Source: Tenrec ecaudatus (Eukaryota > Chordata > Mammalia > Afrosoricida > Tenrecidae). Taken from it: a stretch of DNA of 64,000 nt. The position numbers and the translations under genes are program-made. The notes beneath the pieces were generated by a model. It did not search any database, was not told the origin of the DNA, and saw nothing but the letters and a program-made list of their open reading frames with translations. Positions 46,955 through 59,100 of this stretch are shown here, in pieces (position 1 is the first letter of the stretch; every line of letters begins with the position of its first letter). The stretch lies in NCBI RefSeq assembly GCF_050624435.1, contig NC_134537.1, positions 126,084,086 through 126,148,085 of the forward strand, written 5' to 3'.

Positions 46955-47068
46955 CACTTTTATGGGAGGTGATTGCCAGGCCTCTGCAGGGGAATTATGA
47001 GGTGCTTTTTGAAAGACCAATCTTTTGGTTGGCATCCCAGCTCTTAATTGTTTTGCCACTAGGGCCCT
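46955..47068 (-). mobile_element. AfroSINE (older type), partial
   Basis: Reverse: GTGATTGCCAGGCCTCTGCA, CCAATCTTTTGGTTGGCATC, CCCAGCTCTTAATTGTTTTG, GCCACTAGGGCCC. This head-type sequence differs from the commoner copies in the window. Confidence 0.75.
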
Positions 47069-47294
47069 AAAAGCCCAGATAAGCCCCCCCCCCTAATGTG
47101 TCACCTCTCAAGATTGATTCCATTTGATGGGAACATTCGCTAAAATAGCTGGCTAGTTCCCAGGCTAGGAACAACTAACCCCACTTTGCGTCTGGAAGTT
47201 TCCTGCTGTCTTGCCTCGTATAAACTCTGAGTTCCAATCAAAATGTGCTTCAGCTGCTAGAATCAAGAACACATCACAATCTATGCACTGCTCT

Positions 47295-47515
47295 TGGTGG
47301 TGTTAGGAACTCTCAAGTCTGCTCTGCTACACAAGGACCTGGTATCAAACAGCCCGAAATGCTGCCCAGTCCTATGGCATCTTCACAATTGCTCTGAGGC
47401 CATTCGTTAAGGCCACTTTGCCGATCCATCTCGTTGCGAGTCTTCCTCTTTTCTGCTGAATGTCTACTTTATCATGCATGATGAAGTCTCATTCATACAC
47501 TCATTTGATCAAGGC
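47295..47515 (-). mobile_element. RTE LINE 3'-end fragment
   Basis: Reverse copy: GGTGTTAGGAACTCTCAAGT, GAAATGCTGCCCAGTCCTAT, CCGATCCATCTCGTTGCGAG, TCTTCCTCTTTTCTGCTGAA. It matches the complement of 25760-25965. Confidence 0.75.
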
Positions 47516-50019
47516 AAATGAATAATTCTAAAGGAGTATATACATATATAAATATTTAGACTCCGTTAAAAATATTAAGCACTATTATATAGTGTAATAT
47601 CTATAATTACAATTGCAATAAATACATATGTATAGACTGCAATCAGCTCAGAAATTTAGAAATACAAATCACTTTTACAGCAACTGTTTGGAAATGAAGA
47701 CACTGAAATATATTATACTGTAACTCTGCTCCGCAGCTTTCGTTGTATTTCTCATTAGGAAATGGTCTGAGCAGATGCGATCCATAGGGCTAACGTTGGC
47801 AGCAGAGCGGTGGAAGTTTGTGTCGCCATTCCGACAGACAGAAGGAAGTCCACCCTCAACAGAGGCAGGCTTTCGTGGAAGCTGTTACTGTGGGTGGTTT
47901 GTTAATAACAAGCACAATTGCACAACTAGGTTTTCAGCACGTGGCTTGCACATACACGGGTCAGAGTCCACGGGACAATCCTTTGGAGAGGCAAGATAGA
48001 GTTAGGGTACGGGAAATAACTGCACAGATAGATTTCTGTTTACTTTCTAATGGCAGCTCCATGGGAATTCCCCTCGCTTTATATACCAATGTATTTGTGT
48101 GGATTACCTACATGCAAATTAATTCCTACTGGAGACTCATCTTAAAACCCAAGAGTTGGATTGTATGTGAAAAGCATTATTTTGCACTCCATTGTTCATG
48201 TGGGGACTAATTAATGAATGTCTAATGGCATTAATTCACAATTAGATCACTTATGTTTAACCACATGCTTTCCATGCATACATATATAAATATTAATTTG
48301 GGGGCGAGTGATCATCATTCAGCACTATAACAATTAAACAGCTGTAACCTGTCTCATGCGTTAAGTGATGGAGCTGCAGGCAAACTCCCGAAGCAGATGG
48401 TCTTACCCACCCATGCTTAATGTTCATGACTTCTTTAAAAAGGAGGTGTTGACAAATCAGAACAAGTAGGCATAGTTTTAATGCAAATCGGCCAATTTGC
48501 AATGTAGATCACCCTAAAAAGTAATTTGGTGTATAGGAAAAAATTAAGCTCTGTTGTTAAAGGAAGACGCGATATTGCATTTGGATAGAGCAGATTCCCC
48601 ACCAACATAATTATTTACTAATTTCATTCAACCAACAGAGTTTAATGGAAAAGCAGCTGGCAAAGTATTCATATTTATGGGCCTCCTTTGACTGCTCCTT
48701 AATTTATCCAAGGCACATGCCCGTTACATCCCAGGACTAATGGTCCTGTTCCAGACAGCTGTCTCCTAGCTTTTTTCAAGAGGAACTCAAAAGAGGAGAA
48801 GGGCATTGGCCTGATCCCGAAGAAGCACAAAAAGTGGTCTCTAGCCATACCATCATCTGTGATTATAACATGCGAAAGATGAAAATGGGGAAGGGGAAGC
48901 CATGGTTTTTATAGGAACTCAAGCGATTAAGCAAACTTTTACATGAGTGGAAAAGGAACTGTCTTCATAAGAAAAGAGGCGATTTTCAGTTTGTTATACT
49001 TAAGAAATGGCAGCGATTAATTCTGCCGGTGAAAGGATCCGAGGCCGGCATCCTAGGGAGAAACCCCCACGCCGGAACAGTATTTGTGCAAACTGCGGGC
49101 TTCATCTAGTGAACCCCCTCTGACCAGAGCCCACGGATGGACACACTGGCACCACGCCGGGAGCGCTGGAAAGTGGATTTCTCGCAGATGCAGTTGGGTT
49201 ACAATTTACCGCCTTATCCTTAGATCACCCTTTTGACCCATTTTAAATTTGTTCCAGTTTTTAGTATTTTCTGCTTTACTTTAGGTTGTCGGCTTTCTGT
49301 TTTACTTTGTTCTTGTTATTATCATTATTTCGTAGCTTCGTGTATATGACATCCAGGGTTGATAAACCTGTAGACACCATGCTGGATGAACGTCCCTGGC
49401 GGTGTGGCAGAGGAGGTGGGGGATCTGGGGACCTAGTGCCAATGAGTATACAAGAGGAACAAATGCTCTAAGATGGACCATGGTGACGACTGTCTTGAAG
49501 GTGACTACTGAATTGCATGTTGTGGGGATCGTGCATCAATAAAACTGTTCAACAGTGTCGGCTTCCATCTTTTGCCTTTACATGAAATTGGGTGCACCAT
49601 TCTGGCTTTTTAAAAAACTCCATTTGGTAATAAGGATTTTAGCATATAATGAAAATGACAACATTCACTTTCTACAAGGCGCCTGGCATGACAGCTACCT
49701 GGCTTAAATTCTGGGAGGAATGTGGCATATTTATAATCTGGCTTGAGTTATAATCTTGCTCTCCATTGTTAATATTGTAGAATAGCTGACAACATATTAT
49801 TTTGCACCTGGGCTTCGCTACCCAAATGACTTGGATCTAAACTTCTCAATAAAAAGCTTCCGATGAATCTGGCAAGAATTAGGGGGAATATTTTTCATCT
49901 TTATTTCCCATTAAATTTTATGTTCAACCTATTGAGCTTTAAAGCTCCTGAAATACTGAGTTTCAGTGGAAATTAAAGTCAGAGAGGGTGTTTGAAAGAT
50001 ACACATCAAAGAGGTATTC

Positions 50020-50170
50020 CAAAGGTGCTTTGGTGGAGCTGTGGATTCGATATTGGCCTGCAACCACCAAGCCGGCAGTTCACACCGACTAGGTGCTCTG
50101 TGGGAGGACGAGGCTGTCTGCCCCCCTGAAGATTCCCAGTCTCAAACCCCGCGGAGGTCCCGCTGAGCAG
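50020..50170 (+). mobile_element. AfroSINE, diverged
   Basis: Forward copy: GGTGCTTTGGTGGAGCTGTG, CAACCACCAAGCCGGCAGTT, GGACGAGGCTGTCTGCCCCC, AAGATTCCCAGTCTCAAACC. Confidence 0.8.
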
Positions 50171-51639
50171 GAACTCACCAGGGAGTAGTGGGTTGGGGTT
50201 CCACATGGAGAAAGACACCCCACTTCATTCGTACAGAAACATACCGGGCTGGCAATTCATATCAAACAATAGTAATTGTATCATTGACTTTAATTCCAGT
50301 ATCATGCCTCTCAGTACACATAAAGAAAATAATTTAAATAGACTTACGAGGAGAAATGAGGGTTAAGGACCAAATAAGAAGTGCTCTGGATTCAAACACA
50401 TCTTCGGACTTTAAAAGGCTGACACAGCACATACCATCTTACTTCCAATTAGTTGATTCAAAACTTTCTTTGGTATGCAAACGATAATCTGCCAATTATT
50501 TCCTAAGGCACAGAGCGCGTACGCTTTAAATTATGTTGAGAGACCTTAGGAAACCGCTAAGTTCATGGTGGGAAATTAATACAAAACAGCAAGAAAAGAG
50601 TCATGTTTAAAGTGATTATTTTCTGTCACCTCGTTCAGGACACAAGTGATCAAAAAATAATGACAAGAATCAGTATTTTCCTCGATCTGCCTCCGTTGGA
50701 GGACGGCAGGCCCCTCTGAACTCCGCTCACTCCGAACAGGGCTGCCTGCAGAGTCAGTGGGCCTTTCGAGAAGCTGGGGAGGAACAAGTTGAATTAGGTC
50801 GTGGATGTCGGGGCCCCAGCTCCACGTCAGGAGACCGATTACAGGGAAATCTGGGCACCAACCACCACCACCGTATAGGAGCCATTGATCACGTGGCTCT
50901 AAAGGCGCGCAGTGTCCTTCCTCTAAACAACTCCACATTCTCTCAGCCTCCCAGCCTGGGTGGAAGCCTCCTAGGTGGAAACACGTGTATGAAATCTAGA
51001 GGTCTTCCACCACAAAACATTGATCTATATTCAGGATTGAGTTTGAGAAGTTGTTTTTAAAAACATCTCCTTTTTGAAAGTATGGGGCAACCCATTTAAT
51101 ATTTCCCCAAACATTGCAGCTGCTGCAGACATGTACTTACTTCTCAGAAGCACTGCTGCCAACTGATCTGAAAGTCATTCCCAGGCAGCTTTGGTCCATG
51201 CGGCTGTGAGGCCAAGTGACAGCAGGAGGAGAGGACCGAGCACGAGGGGCCTCAGATATACAATCCTCCCCCCGCCCCCCCCCCACACACACACTCCCGC
51301 TCGCGCCAGTGGCAAACGTCCTGTGCAGGATGTCTCCATCCACTCCCATTCTTAGGGGCCAAGGAACTGATGCCCAGGGAAGAAATGATGGTGTGATTAA
51401 AGAACATTGATTCAGACGGCCCTGGGGGTTCTGATTTTACTCTCGGTGATGACAGAGCAAACCAGGTGCAAAAATAAGAGAAGACGTCAAACCCAAGTAG
51501 CCTGGGCATTTGTCTGCCACCAAGGCACAACTCTAGTGGGGTCTCTGAGGACATTATCTGGGGATTGTGCATGTTGGTTAACAGGTACAGAGGTTTAGAT
51601 GCTATGAAGTCATTGTCAGGCAGTGTTCAGTTAACCTCC

Positions 51640-51796
51640 TGTTAACCTATAGGTCAGCAATTCAAGACCAGCCCCTCCCAGCGAGAAGAGAAGGCTTTCC
51701 ACTTCCATGAAGAGTTTCAGTCTCAGGCAGTTCTACCCGGTCCTACAGGGTCACTATGGCTTGAAACTGACGATGGCACCAAGTTCGGTTTTTTGA
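51640..51796 (+). mobile_element. AfroSINE, 5' truncated
   Basis: Forward: AGGTCAGCAATTCAAGACCA, AGAAGGCTTTCCACTTCCAT, CGGTCCTACAGGGTCACTAT, AAACTGACGATGGCACCAAG. Confidence 0.85.
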
Positions 51797-52139
51797 GATT
51801 CCAAGTGTCTAATAACTCTTCATCCTTACAGGTAAGGATTTTAAATATTAGCACAAGCAAAGAACGACCCTAAAACTCTAAGGTAGAATAAAAATTTGAC
51901 TCAAAGTCAAACTTACAAAAGTCTTACATTAAGTCCATTTTTTTTTTCACTCGTCAGGAGATTACTGAATACTGAGCGGAAGAAACACTGGATTAGCTTC
52001 AAGGGCCAACCAGCCACAGTGTGCAACACTGGCTTCAGTGAAGTCCAACCACTTTTGCCCAAGTTGGAATTGACATATGTGGAAAAAACCAACTATTGTA
52101 AAGAACAATTCACATAGCAAATGAGCCACTTGAAGGATA

Positions 52140-52262
52140 AAAACAAACCAACAAACCCAAATTCACTGCCATCAAGTTGATGCCAACTCACAGTGACCCT
52201 GAGGACAGGATAGCACTGCCCCGTGTGGGTTTCAAGTGGTTCCCCCTTATCTTCCTCCCCCA
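52140..52262 (-). mobile_element. AfroSINE, partial
   Basis: Reverse: CACTGCCATCAAGTTGATGC, CAACTCACAGTGACCCTGAG, GATAGCACTGCCCCGTGTGG. A second small piece of the same type lies at about 52385-52448. Confidence 0.82.
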
Positions 52263-52544
52263 CTTGAGGAAAGATACGTTAAAATACCAAAATGTGATCG
52301 CTATGATTACCATAAAGAGTCCTGGGTGATGTACATAAAGGTTAGTGGTCGATTTGATTTGTTTCTGTACAGACAGAAAACCTCTTGGTGCCGGCTAGTT
52401 GTTTCTGCCTCATAGTGACCTTTCACAGTGTTTCCAAGGCTGTGACCCCAACTTTTTTTTGTATCAAGCATTGAATTTTTATTATATGTTTTTATAAAAT
52501 ATATATGGGTTCTGTACCTACAGAAACAATCTGCTAAGTCTTAT

Positions 52545-52705
52545 ATATGTTAGACACACTCTCTGATGTGTATCAAATCATGTCCCCCTCCTGACTCCAT
52601 GAGGTAGGGTCAGTTAGCCCATTGTTCTGATGTGAAAACGGAGGCACAGAAAGGTGAAGTCATTTGGCGCAGGCCGTGGATTTACTGAGCGAAGGACCTT
52701 TGGAT
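52545..52705 (-). repeat. MIR element
   Basis: CATGAGGTAGGGTCAGTTAG and GAAAACGGAGGCACAGAAAG, the reverse MIR core. Confidence 0.65.
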
Positions 52706-53156
52706 AGAGTTACATCACCTGGCTCTAGAGAGGGTGTTCCAGCTGCACGGTCTCTTGTAAAGCCTGTGCATGTAGGTTTTATAGCATTTATTATTATTAT
52801 TTTCTGCTTTGTAGGACAGAGGTTTGTTTTCTCAAAATTCTGAAGACTAACTGACCGAATCAGGCTCGATTCCTTCTTCCCTTGTAAGTAGCTTTGAGCA
52901 TGCTTAGGTTTGTAGTCAACCCTCCGCTATCATCTGTCTCCCTCAGTGCACACGTGTGTGTGTGTGTGTGTGTTCACATGCACACATCTGGGTTCTAGTT
53001 TCCTTTTTTAAAAAACATGTAATATTTTTATTGACGTATCTTACTCATTCCAATATATCCCTTCCCTTCCCATACAGTTCTATTGTTCAAAACACTTAGC
53101 TTCTTTTTTAGATGTGTTGATGGAAGTCAATGGGTTAGAATTTAGTATTCCTTTCA

Positions 53157-53420
53157 AGGAGCCTTGCTGACACTGAGGGGTAAGCAATGAGGTGCTAACT
53201 GCAAGGCCAGCAGTTCAAACCCACCACCTGTCCCAACGGAGAAAGATGATAGCCTCATCTTTCTACTGAGGAGTGGCTCGGCAAGTTTGAACTGATAACC
53301 TTTGAGGTAGCAGCCCAATGCTTACCCAGCTTTGCTACCAGGTCAAAAAAGCCCTACGGGGCAGCACTACTCTGTATCCCATGGGGCAGATTGGCCGGCC
53401 AACCACCAGTCTACCACCAC
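53157..53420 (+). mobile_element. AfroSINE interrupted by an opposite-strand AfroSINE piece
   Basis: The forward head is at 53157-53250 (GTGCTAACTGCAAGGCCAGC, GTTCAAACCC). A reverse piece follows at about 53251-53342 (GCCTCATCTTTCTACTGAGG, TTTGAACTGATAACCTTTGA, GGTAGCAGCCCAATGC). The forward tail resumes at 53345 (AAGCCCTACGGGGCAGCACT, TATCCCATGGGGCAGATTGG). Confidence 0.8.
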
Positions 53421-53757
53421 TCGACAGAAGACAACAACGACCATGCTGGCTGACTAGTACATCAGCATTTTCTTTGCGACACTTGAAAATACATGGAAAT
53501 GGAGTACAGAGAGCACCAGCCAACTAAACAACATATGACCTCCATCATTCAGAAAGGTCAGAGGAACTGGGGGTGCACTTCGAGAAGACATGAAGCGATC
53601 TCATTAAAAAAAACCCTAATAAAATCAAAAACAAAAACAAAACCAAAAAAACCCCTAACAATTCTGAGGGGAATGCAGAGGATAAAGTACTGTTTATAAA
53701 CCTGTTGACTACATAAATTAAGACTAAAATGAGAAAAAGAATCCTAATGGATAGCAA

Positions 53758-53845
53758 TGTTATCATGACCATCAACTTGAGGCCGACTGACAGGGGCCCA
53801 GGCCCTGGTGGACAGGGCAGAAGAGGCCCTGTGAGTTTCCCAGAG
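53758..53845 (-). mobile_element. AfroSINE fragment
   Basis: ACCATCAACTTGAGGCCGAC and GGACAGGGCAGAAGAGGCCC, equivalent to the complemented tail half. Confidence 0.6.
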
Positions 53846-54017
53846 TGCACCTTGAAATGACAGCAGAAAGACCTCGCTTATTCACCCACTTCTCCCGTTG
53901 GGAACAAGGTCAAGGAACCACTAACATCTCTGTCACCGCAGCTTTTATGATGACCAGGATTATTATCGGGACCGCAGGAAGCAACCTCAAGAAGTTTTTT
54001 TCTTTCTGCCCATTTTG

Positions 54018-54021
54018 GTAA

Positions 54022-54052
<31 letters not shown>

Positions 54053-54058
54053 TTTTCA
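54018..54058. repeat. (AT)n followed by T run
   Basis: About 13 AT units followed by about 13 T. Simple sequence. Confidence 0.95.
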
Positions 54059-54846
54059 GCCTGTCTGCATTTTCACTACCAACCTAGTTAGTTTAGGAAC
54101 AGACTGTCCTGGAGGGCTGGAAGCGTTTCTGTGGACCCAGTTTCTGGTTCTGTGTATCTCAAATGCATTTCTCTTCTACTGCCTACTTACTTTTGGGCTC
54201 CACTGTCAAAACCCACATCTCTATATAATTCCTGGCCTGTACTTTGTGTCATTAGATGAGTCAGTGGGTGGTAACAGTATTGCTGGGTGGCTAGCAATAA
54301 CTTAACCACACACAGAAATGATTGCAGACTTTATAAATATATCCCATTAAACCTAAATGAAATGTTTCCCAGCTTGAGTTTCCCTCAGCTGAACCCCGGA
54401 ATGTGAGCAGTCACTTTGATGCCGTCCCCTGACATGGAGCAACATGCCGTCGGAAAATAGAGTGTAGGAGAACCAGAGCACTTAGCTGATGAGGAAACTG
54501 TCTATTAACGAAACGTCGGGGGAGCTCATAGGGTCCTCCCGGCTCTCAGAAGGAATCTCTGCACGTGAGGGACTCAGCAATGTCAGCTTCAGCTCAGCTC
54601 AGTACGGATCACACCTGACGAACGAAAGGGTTCACACGGTTCTATCGTAAGTGGGTTCCTTCCTAAATTGGATAGCTCCTTTTTTACTTCCAGTTTTCAT
54701 TATTATTGCCTTTCATTATCAGCATCTTTGTACATCGGATCTTTGTGCATCTGAGATGGACACCAACGGATGACATGCCTGAAACACCGTGCTCACACTC
54801 CATGTCGCCAATGAGAGGTGCCTCCTCATCCGCCCCGCCCCTTAAA

Positions 54847-55159
54847 CACCACCACCACCACCACCATCACCACCACCACCACCACCACCACCACCACCAC
54901 CACCACCACCACCACCTCCACCATCACCACCACCAACAACAACACCATCACCACCATCACCATCACCACCTCCACCACCTCCACCACCACCTCCACCACC
55001 TCCACCACCTCCACCACCACCTCCACCACCACCACCACCACCACCAACTCTACCACCACCTCCACCACCACCACCTCCACCACCACCTCCACCACCACCA
55101 CCACCACCACCACCACCACCACCACCACCACCACCACCACCACCACCACCTCCACCACC

Positions 55160-55191
<32 letters not shown>

Positions 55192-55446
55192 CAACACTCC
55201 GGAAACACCACCTCCACCACCACCACCACCAAAACCCCGGAAACACCACCACCACCACCACCACCACCAACAACATCAACAACACCAACACCACCACAAC
55301 CGCCACAAACACCACCACCACCACCACCAACAACACCATCAACACCAACACCACCAACAACAACACCGCCACCGCTGCCACCACCACCACCAACAACAAC
55401 AACACCCCGGAAACACCACCTCCACCACCACCACCACCAACAACAG
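54847..55446. repeat. 600-bp (CAC)n compound satellite array
   Basis: Almost uninterrupted CAC/CCA triplets with interspersed CTC, ATC, CAA and a few longer variants. The block CCGGAAACACCACCTCCACC occurs at 55199 and again at 55407, with a shorter relative at 55237, so there is higher-order duplication at the distal end. On the transcript strand it is (GGT)n. Long open frames across it (poly-His, poly-Thr, poly-Val, poly-Gly) are by-products of the triplet period. Confidence 0.95.
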
Positions 55447-57309
55447 CAAAAAGCCAGACGCTCAGGAGTGTGGTTTGTCACAACTTGAATCCTTTGCAAA
55501 ATGGGAACAACCTGTAAACCTGCCTCGTGATGGGGATGCGGGTAGGTGGCTCTAACCCCCCTTGCACAGCCCCTCTTACTGCACTGACTGATTGGAAGGG
55601 AAGAGGCCTCTGCAGATATCATTTTGCACCCTACACTCTTAATTCACTAAGGGGACTTACAGATGAAATATTAGTGAACATGTGAAAACAATTTTGGAAC
55701 CTCTATTTTCTGTAATATTTGATTCTCAATTGGCAAAGCATTGCAGCGGTTACACAAAATCCTGAGGAAGCATTTCTCAGAGTTCTCTTTTTTCCCTCTT
55801 AAAACAAAAACAACTGTGTTTTAAAAAAATAGCAATTTAAATATGCCTCTGTCACCATTATCGTGAGATAAGACTTAGAACGTCAAGTCTAAGCCTGTCC
55901 ACACTGGTACTAGTTTTGAGCTGTCTCCCCCCCCCCCCCTGCACTCACATTGTTTGGTAGATAACTCCCCAGCTGTGTGTATTTCATTTTCAATTTCTAA
56001 TCTCCAGCATCCTAAAGCCCAGAGCAGCCGTGGTATTTCATAGAGGTATGCTGAGTCCTGTATGTCTAAGTTTATCTGAACAAACAAAGCATGTCTTTGT
56101 GATCATTAATGATCTTGTTTCCCAATGTACTCAAGAATTAGAATAAAAACAAATTGCTGGTCTTTTGTAGCTTAAAGGAATTAGGATTTCCCCTAGGCCA
56201 GATTTCCATTTGAATTGCCTGAAAGTACATGAAAATCAATGTAGCTCAATAAACAACCCTGTGTTTGAGACATTACTTGGAGAGAAATGCCACACTAGAC
56301 TCCACCTTTCTTTCATCAGCACGGTTTAAAAAGAAGCAACACCTCTCCAACCCCGACCCCCCCCCCCCAAAATCAAGTTCTTGGTAAGCCGTGCCCGTTC
56401 TGAGCCAAGGTGACCTTTCATATGATGACGTGGACCTTTCATTTACTCGTTACAGTGTGTTCATTGTGAATGGATTCTCGTTACTTTTTATTTTTATTTG
56501 ATAAAACGTGAACGCCAAACACACTGGCCGGGTTGTAGTTGGCCTGATTTATACTTAATTTTAAAATCGAGTTTATTCAACACGACTAGCTAGGAGTCTT
56601 ATGAAGTGTTTCACATGCTGCTGCTTTGTTTCATTTTCACATCCCTAAGTGATACCCAGGAGGGAGATGTGGCCGCCTGTGCCCAAAACACAGCCGCCTT
56701 GGGAACCCGGGGACAGTTCCTCCCATGACGTGGGGTCACAGTGCATCAGGGTCAACGCGGCAGCAGTGGGGTTGGTTTTCTATGTGGCATCTCGTACTCA
56801 TATTTCATATGCAAGGAGGTCATTCAATTATAACTGCAGCAAGGATTAAGATTCCAGAAGTTCCTACACATTTAGAGGATTCTGCCTGCCCCAGCCTCTC
56901 ATATGATACTAGCGTAGCCAAATTTCCATTTGAAACCTTGTCCTGCAAGTTATTATTGCAACTAAGTCATAGAACTACATGGAATACAGTTCCTTCAAAC
57001 ATTTCAAAACCCATGCTCAGAAGCATGCGTTGTATTATGTTACACGGCTTCCATCGAAGTGATACTCAGTAAATAGCGCATGGATGTCTACTCTTTGCAT
57101 CCTGGACAGAAGCGAATGCATGAGCCCGTGCAGACGTCTAAGGCCCACCCAGCACTAGACAGATCCCCAGTGAGGCGAGAGAGTGACGGCCGCCTTTCGC
57201 TATTAGGCAACGCTGCAACAACATGAACACAAGTTAAGGGAATGGAGAATAAAAAAGGAACCCCAAAGGTTAAATCTGGTCATGGTTCCAATAAAGCAGA
57301 GACTGTCAA

Positions 57310-57480
57310 CAGTCTGGTGGCACCGCAGTGAAGCATCCATTCTTTCAAACCCATCGGTGACTCTGTGGGAGACAGATGTGACCGTCGGCTTCTGTAGATT
57401 ACAGCCTTGGACACCCTGTGGGCAGTTCTACCTCTGCCCCACCTGATGGTACTGAGTCAGAACTGACTTGAGGGGCAATA
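57310..57480 (+). mobile_element. AfroSINE
   Basis: Forward: GTCTGGTGGCACCGCAGTGA, AGACAGATGTGACCGTCGGC, TTCTGTAGATTACAGCCTTG, GACACCCTGTGGGCAGTTCT, GAGTCAGAACTGACTTGAGG. Confidence 0.92.
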
Positions 57481-58897
57481 GTTCAGAAATTGTGGAATTG
57501 CGAGAGCCCTCAAAGGATCTTTAGGATCACCACCCTATCGGAAGCACTTCTGAGACCAGAGGCTGGAAAGAAGCCCACGCCTCCAAAAATACTCCTCCAG
57601 CTCTTTGTAAAACGAACCAACAAAGCTCCGACTGTCTCCCATCTAACGGAAGCCCTTAGGAACAGATAGTGCAAGGGTTTTTTTGCAGGGGTGGGGAATC
57701 CTGTTCTAGGATTGAAATATGCTTTCCAGCCTGAAGTTCTTCCTTCCATCTCACTGAAAGTTTTAAAATTCATCCCCCCTTTGTCTATTTCTGCCTGTTG
57801 TAAAACAGAAACTGCCCATCGGGCTCCAGAAGACAGTGACTGACAGACAGACCTGAGCATTCTTTTCTTTCCCGCCACTGATCCCCAGTCAATAACAATG
57901 CAAATTGCAGTTCAGTACACAACGCGCCCTGCATCACGCCCTCTTTAGGGCACACTTCCTCTATAGCCTCTAAGGCTCTGGTGGCAAATCCCTTCCACAA
58001 AGACTGATGGGATTAGTCCCGGGGAAACTACAGGTTAGTGGTATTCAAAGTTGGCACCAGAAACCTCTCATTTCTGGGAGATTTTGTGAGTATTGCATTT
58101 GAAAGTTGATTCTGACTAAAGACATCTGTTCACTAGAGGCTGGCATGAAATTTATTTTGTTTCTAAGGCCAATTAACTCTAGCTATAGGACAATCAGATA
58201 CCAGTTTCCACCCCCCTCCCACCCTCTTGACTAGGCCGGAAGAAAAAGGAGAGCAAAACCAATTGAGTTTCCTTTACATCATTACATATTTTGTTCCAGT
58301 TAAATACATTAATAGTGAACTTATTGGATTAGGCCAAGACTAGTAACCTCCCAGTTCACAGATAGGGCTTTTTGTCCGCCTTCAATTCCCACAATGCAAA
58401 ACCAGTTAAGCTTTCTTTGTAGAGAGAAAGACATAAATTAACCTCATTATGCTAGATCCAAGATGATTGCTTATACTGAGCCCTCTGTCGGAAACTGGAC
58501 ACTTAACTCAGTTTCTATTTCTTAGTGGTACCTCATCTTCCCAGGAGTCTAACCCATGTCAATCAACGGACTTCCCCAGAAATGGAAACCGAGTCAACCA
58601 ACTAGAAATTGCCTACTCAGTTTCACCCAGTCCAAAATGCTTCCTAGTCAGTAGGAATCTGTCCGGCAGCCCCCTTATTCCTAGGTAACTATAACACATG
58701 ATCATACCACCCCGGGAGCTCTTGTCTAACTTCTGGACTAATTGTACCCTGAATCATACAGTGAGAACGAAAACTTGTGAGTACCTACACAAATTTAATA
58801 TTGGGGAAATTCTCATTTATACCCACTGTCATTTATATCACATTTAATTATATTTATCATCTTCTAAGCTTGTCTTCGGGCCCTTTAAATATACTGA

Positions 58898-59100
58898 TCC
58901 CTGGTGGAGTAGTGGTTAGATGCACTGCGAGGCCAACTGCAAGCTTAGCAGTTCTAATCCATAAGCCTCTCCACGGAGAAGGATGAGGCTTTCCGGTCTT
59001 GTAAAAACTGGAAGTCTCTGAACCCCAGAGTGGCCGCGCTGTATGACAGGGTTGCTGCGAGTTGGACTTGCCTCGCTGGCAGCGGGCTGTTTGGGTTTGG
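58898..59100 (+). mobile_element. AfroSINE
   Basis: Forward: GATCCCTGGTGGAGTAGTGG, GAAGGATGAGGCTTTCCGGT, GAACCCCAGAGTGGCCGCGC, GGGTTGCTGCGAGTTGGACT, ending in TTTGGGTTTGGTTTTGG. Confidence 0.92.

Noticed and set aside
54706..55488. 260-codon plus-strand frame with poly-His, and overlapping poly-Thr, poly-Val and poly-Gly frames
   Set aside because: Produced by the (CAC)n triplet array, which keeps all frames open. It has no non-repetitive domain and is antisense to an intron of TENM3.
57510..57878. 122-codon minus-strand frame
   Set aside because: No teneurin or other recognisable motif, no consistent splice sites, and no match to the expected EGF exons.
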